A stretch of DNA of 64,000 nt from Leucobacter celer subsp. astrifaciens. GTDB taxonomy: Bacteria > Actinomycetota > Actinomycetes > Actinomycetales > Microbacteriaceae. The DNA lies in the NCBI RefSeq assembly GCF_001273835.1, contig NZ_JHEI01000136.1, positions 62,001 through 126,000 on the forward strand, in the 5' to 3' direction. This document shows positions 63,058-64,000 of the stretch, piece after piece. The notes beneath the pieces were generated by a model, which ran no database searches, was not told where the DNA came from, and saw only the letters and a program-made list of their open reading frames with translations. Every line of letters begins with the position of its first letter. Position 1 is the stretch's first letter. The translations under genes and the position numbers were made by a program.

Positions 63058-63816
63058 TCAGACCCCCGCGGTTCGGATGGTGACCTCGGCGAGGTTCGCG
63101 CGGGGCGGCAGCGAGGTCATGAAGCTCACGAGATCGGCGGTTCGCTCAGGCCCCATCGACTCGCTGTTCCAGACCCGGAGGGGTGCCGGGGAAGTGCTCC
63201 CGGTCTCGAGGGCGTCGGCTCCGGCAGCGGCCTCGATGAACTGCGGTGCGACGTGGTGCACGCGCACCCCCTGGGAGCCGAGCTCGGCGCGCAGATGCCT
63301 GGCGAGCTGGTCGATGGCGGCGGCGAGCGAGGAGAACACCGCGTAGGACTGCGAGCGCTCCTGCACGGGGGCCGACCCGATCAGTACCAGATCGGCGGGC
63401 TTCCCGGCGGCTCCGGCGGCGAGCAGGCCGTCCATGAAGGTCTGCACCGTGTGCAGCGCTCCCTGCACGTTCGTGCGGATCATCGCGTTCCACTCCGCGG
63501 GCACGGCCGCCCGGAACGGAGCGGGGCGGAGGATGCCCGCGGCCACGACCAGGAGATCCGGATCGCTCCCGAACCGATCCCGGATCGTGTTGCGCGTCTC
63601 GACGAGGTCGAAGGCCTCGGTGACGTCGGCGCGAACGCGCATGGTGAGCGCGGGGATCCCGATGAGGTGCTCGAGGAGTTCGAGATGGCGCGCGTTGCGG
63701 GCGAGCAGCGCGGTGCGGATCCCGTCGCCGACCAGCCGGCGGCTGATGGCCGAGCCGAGCACCCCGGTCGCGCCGGTGACGAGCGCCGTGCGCCCCGCGT
63801 AGCCCTCCTGAGACAT
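63058..63816 (-). CDS. Short-chain dehydrogenase-like protein lacking the catalytic Lys (SDR 2)
   Basis: The 252-residue protein has the Rossmann loop VTGATGVLG (13-21), a basic end to strand 2 (LLARNARHLE) suggesting NADP, DV near 64 and VAAG near 92. Ser148 and Tyr158 are present, but the lysine of YxxxK is Ser162 (SYAVFSSLAAA). Thus it shares with SDR 1 the same loss at the same site. The ATG at 63816 has GGGAGA upstream; a GTG four codons earlier is in frame. It is the first gene of the operon and leaves a 2-base gap to nhaA. Confidence 0.86.
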   Translation of the reverse strand: MSQEGYAGRTALVTGATGVLGSAISRRLVGDGIRTALLARNARHLELLEHLIGIPALTMRVRADVTEAFDLVETRNTIRDRFGSDPDLLVVAAGILRPAPFRAAVPAEWNAMIRTNVQGALHTVQTFMDGLLAAGAAGKPADLVLIGSAPVQERSQSYAVFSSLAAAIDQLARHLRAELGSQGVRVHHVAPQFIEAAAGADALETGSTSPAPLRVWNSESMGPERTADLVSFMTSLPPRANLAEVTIRTAGV

Positions 63817-63855
63817 CGACTCTCCCACCCTCGTCGAATCGGCTCTTCGATTCCC

Positions 63856-63861
63856 AGTGTA
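63856..63861 (-). promoter_or_regulatory. -10 element (TACACT) for the SDR-nhaA-SDR operon
   Basis: On the minus strand TACACT lies 39 bases before the SDR 2 ATG, so this operon has a leader with a ribosome site. No -35 is clear. Confidence 0.45.
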
Positions 63862-63945
63862 GGAAGGCTGTGTTACGGCACGGCGGCGACCGGGTTTCGG
63901 CTCTCCTCGGCGTGCGAGGGCGGGTTCGATTCGGACCGGCTGGGC

Positions 63946-64000
63946 TCAGGGTGCCTGGAAGGCGCCCAGGATCGCGCCGACGGCGGTCACGCCGACGATC
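63946..64000 (-). CDS. C-terminal end of a minus-strand gene (partial)
   Basis: The last 17 codons of a frame entering from the right edge, ending in TGA (63948-63946). The visible residues (IVGVTAVGAILGAFQAP) are hydrophobic, like the end of a membrane protein. Too little is present to name it, and it could be chance. Confidence 0.35.
   Translation of the reverse strand, partial: IVGVTAVGAILGAFQAP

Overview
The window is a gene-dense, very GC-rich stretch of an actinobacterial chromosome. Wag31/DivIVA, actinobacterial-type PriA without a P-loop, the ANTAR regulator PdtaR, the trp-operon membrane protein, VKOR and a NhaA-thioredoxin fusion all point to Actinomycetota. The gene order and style suggest Micrococcales, probably Microbacteriaceae (something Leucobacter-like). 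The genus is a guess. The backbone order trpE-(membrane protein)-trpC-trpB-trpA-lgt-pyk ... pdtaR-polA-rpsA-coaE is the same general order known from Mycobacterium tuberculosis, so this is core chromosome and not an island.

Layout. 1-2.5 kb: end of the division cluster (yggT, divIVA) with lspA and rluD. 2.6-4.2 kb: a minus-strand pair, a membrane-anchored HTH/DUF2690 regulator and a putative lipoprotein. 4.6-13.6 kb: a 52-residue zinc-ribbon protein, dnaE, nadE, msrA, an ssb paralogue, a lipoprotein, ettA and a thioesterase. 13.7-16.3 kb (minus): an ECF-like sigma factor, a membrane partner and tesB. 16.4-24.8 kb: an unknown gene, rpoZ, metK, priA, fmt and rsmB, interrupted on the other strand by a second trpB with its own tryptophan attenuator. 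24.8-28.5 kb: an MFS transporter, a proline-rich membrane protein and rpe. 28.5-31 kb: hisE-hisG-hisF-hisI. 31-32.2 kb: a DUF559-type gene bracketed by two related palindromes. 32.3-37.6 kb: the trp operon. 37.7-41.5 kb: lgt, pyk, an acyltransferase and a 55-residue antisense gene. 41.7-47.5 kb: tRNA-Leu(CAA), pdtaR, a thioesterase, polA and rpsA. 47.5-52.1 kb: a DUF4126 protein, coaE, VKOR and rne. 52.3-60.4 kb: rplU-rpmA-obg-proB-proA-small membrane protein-nadD-acidic membrane protein-rsfS-PIG-L. 60.4-63.8 kb (minus): an operon of two short-chain dehydrogenase-like proteins around a NhaA-thioredoxin fusion. The window ends in the tail of another minus-strand gene.

How it works together. 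Tryptophan synthesis appears twice under different control. The full operon starts at a leaderless trpE promoter with no attenuator. The lone trpB at 20.9-22.1 kb is preceded by a leader peptide with tandem Trp codons and a terminator that can refold. The lone trpB has broken up the otherwise conserved priA-fmt neighbourhood, so it is probably an acquired, separately regulated gene, perhaps for indole salvage.

A window-wide regulatory signal is a TANNNT hexamer exactly 6 or 7 bases before the start codon of about fourteen genes on both strands. This implies that leaderless transcripts are a major expression mode here. Strong leadered promoters are kept for ribosomal genes (rpsA, rplU). Long perfect stem-loops close three of the convergent gene pairs.

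The most unusual candidates for follow-up are the solo-trpB attenuator, the SDR/NhaA/SDR operon in which both SDRs lack the catalytic lysine and the thioredoxin domain lacks its CxxC, and the palindrome-bracketed DUF559 gene whose last codons are made by one of the palindromes.
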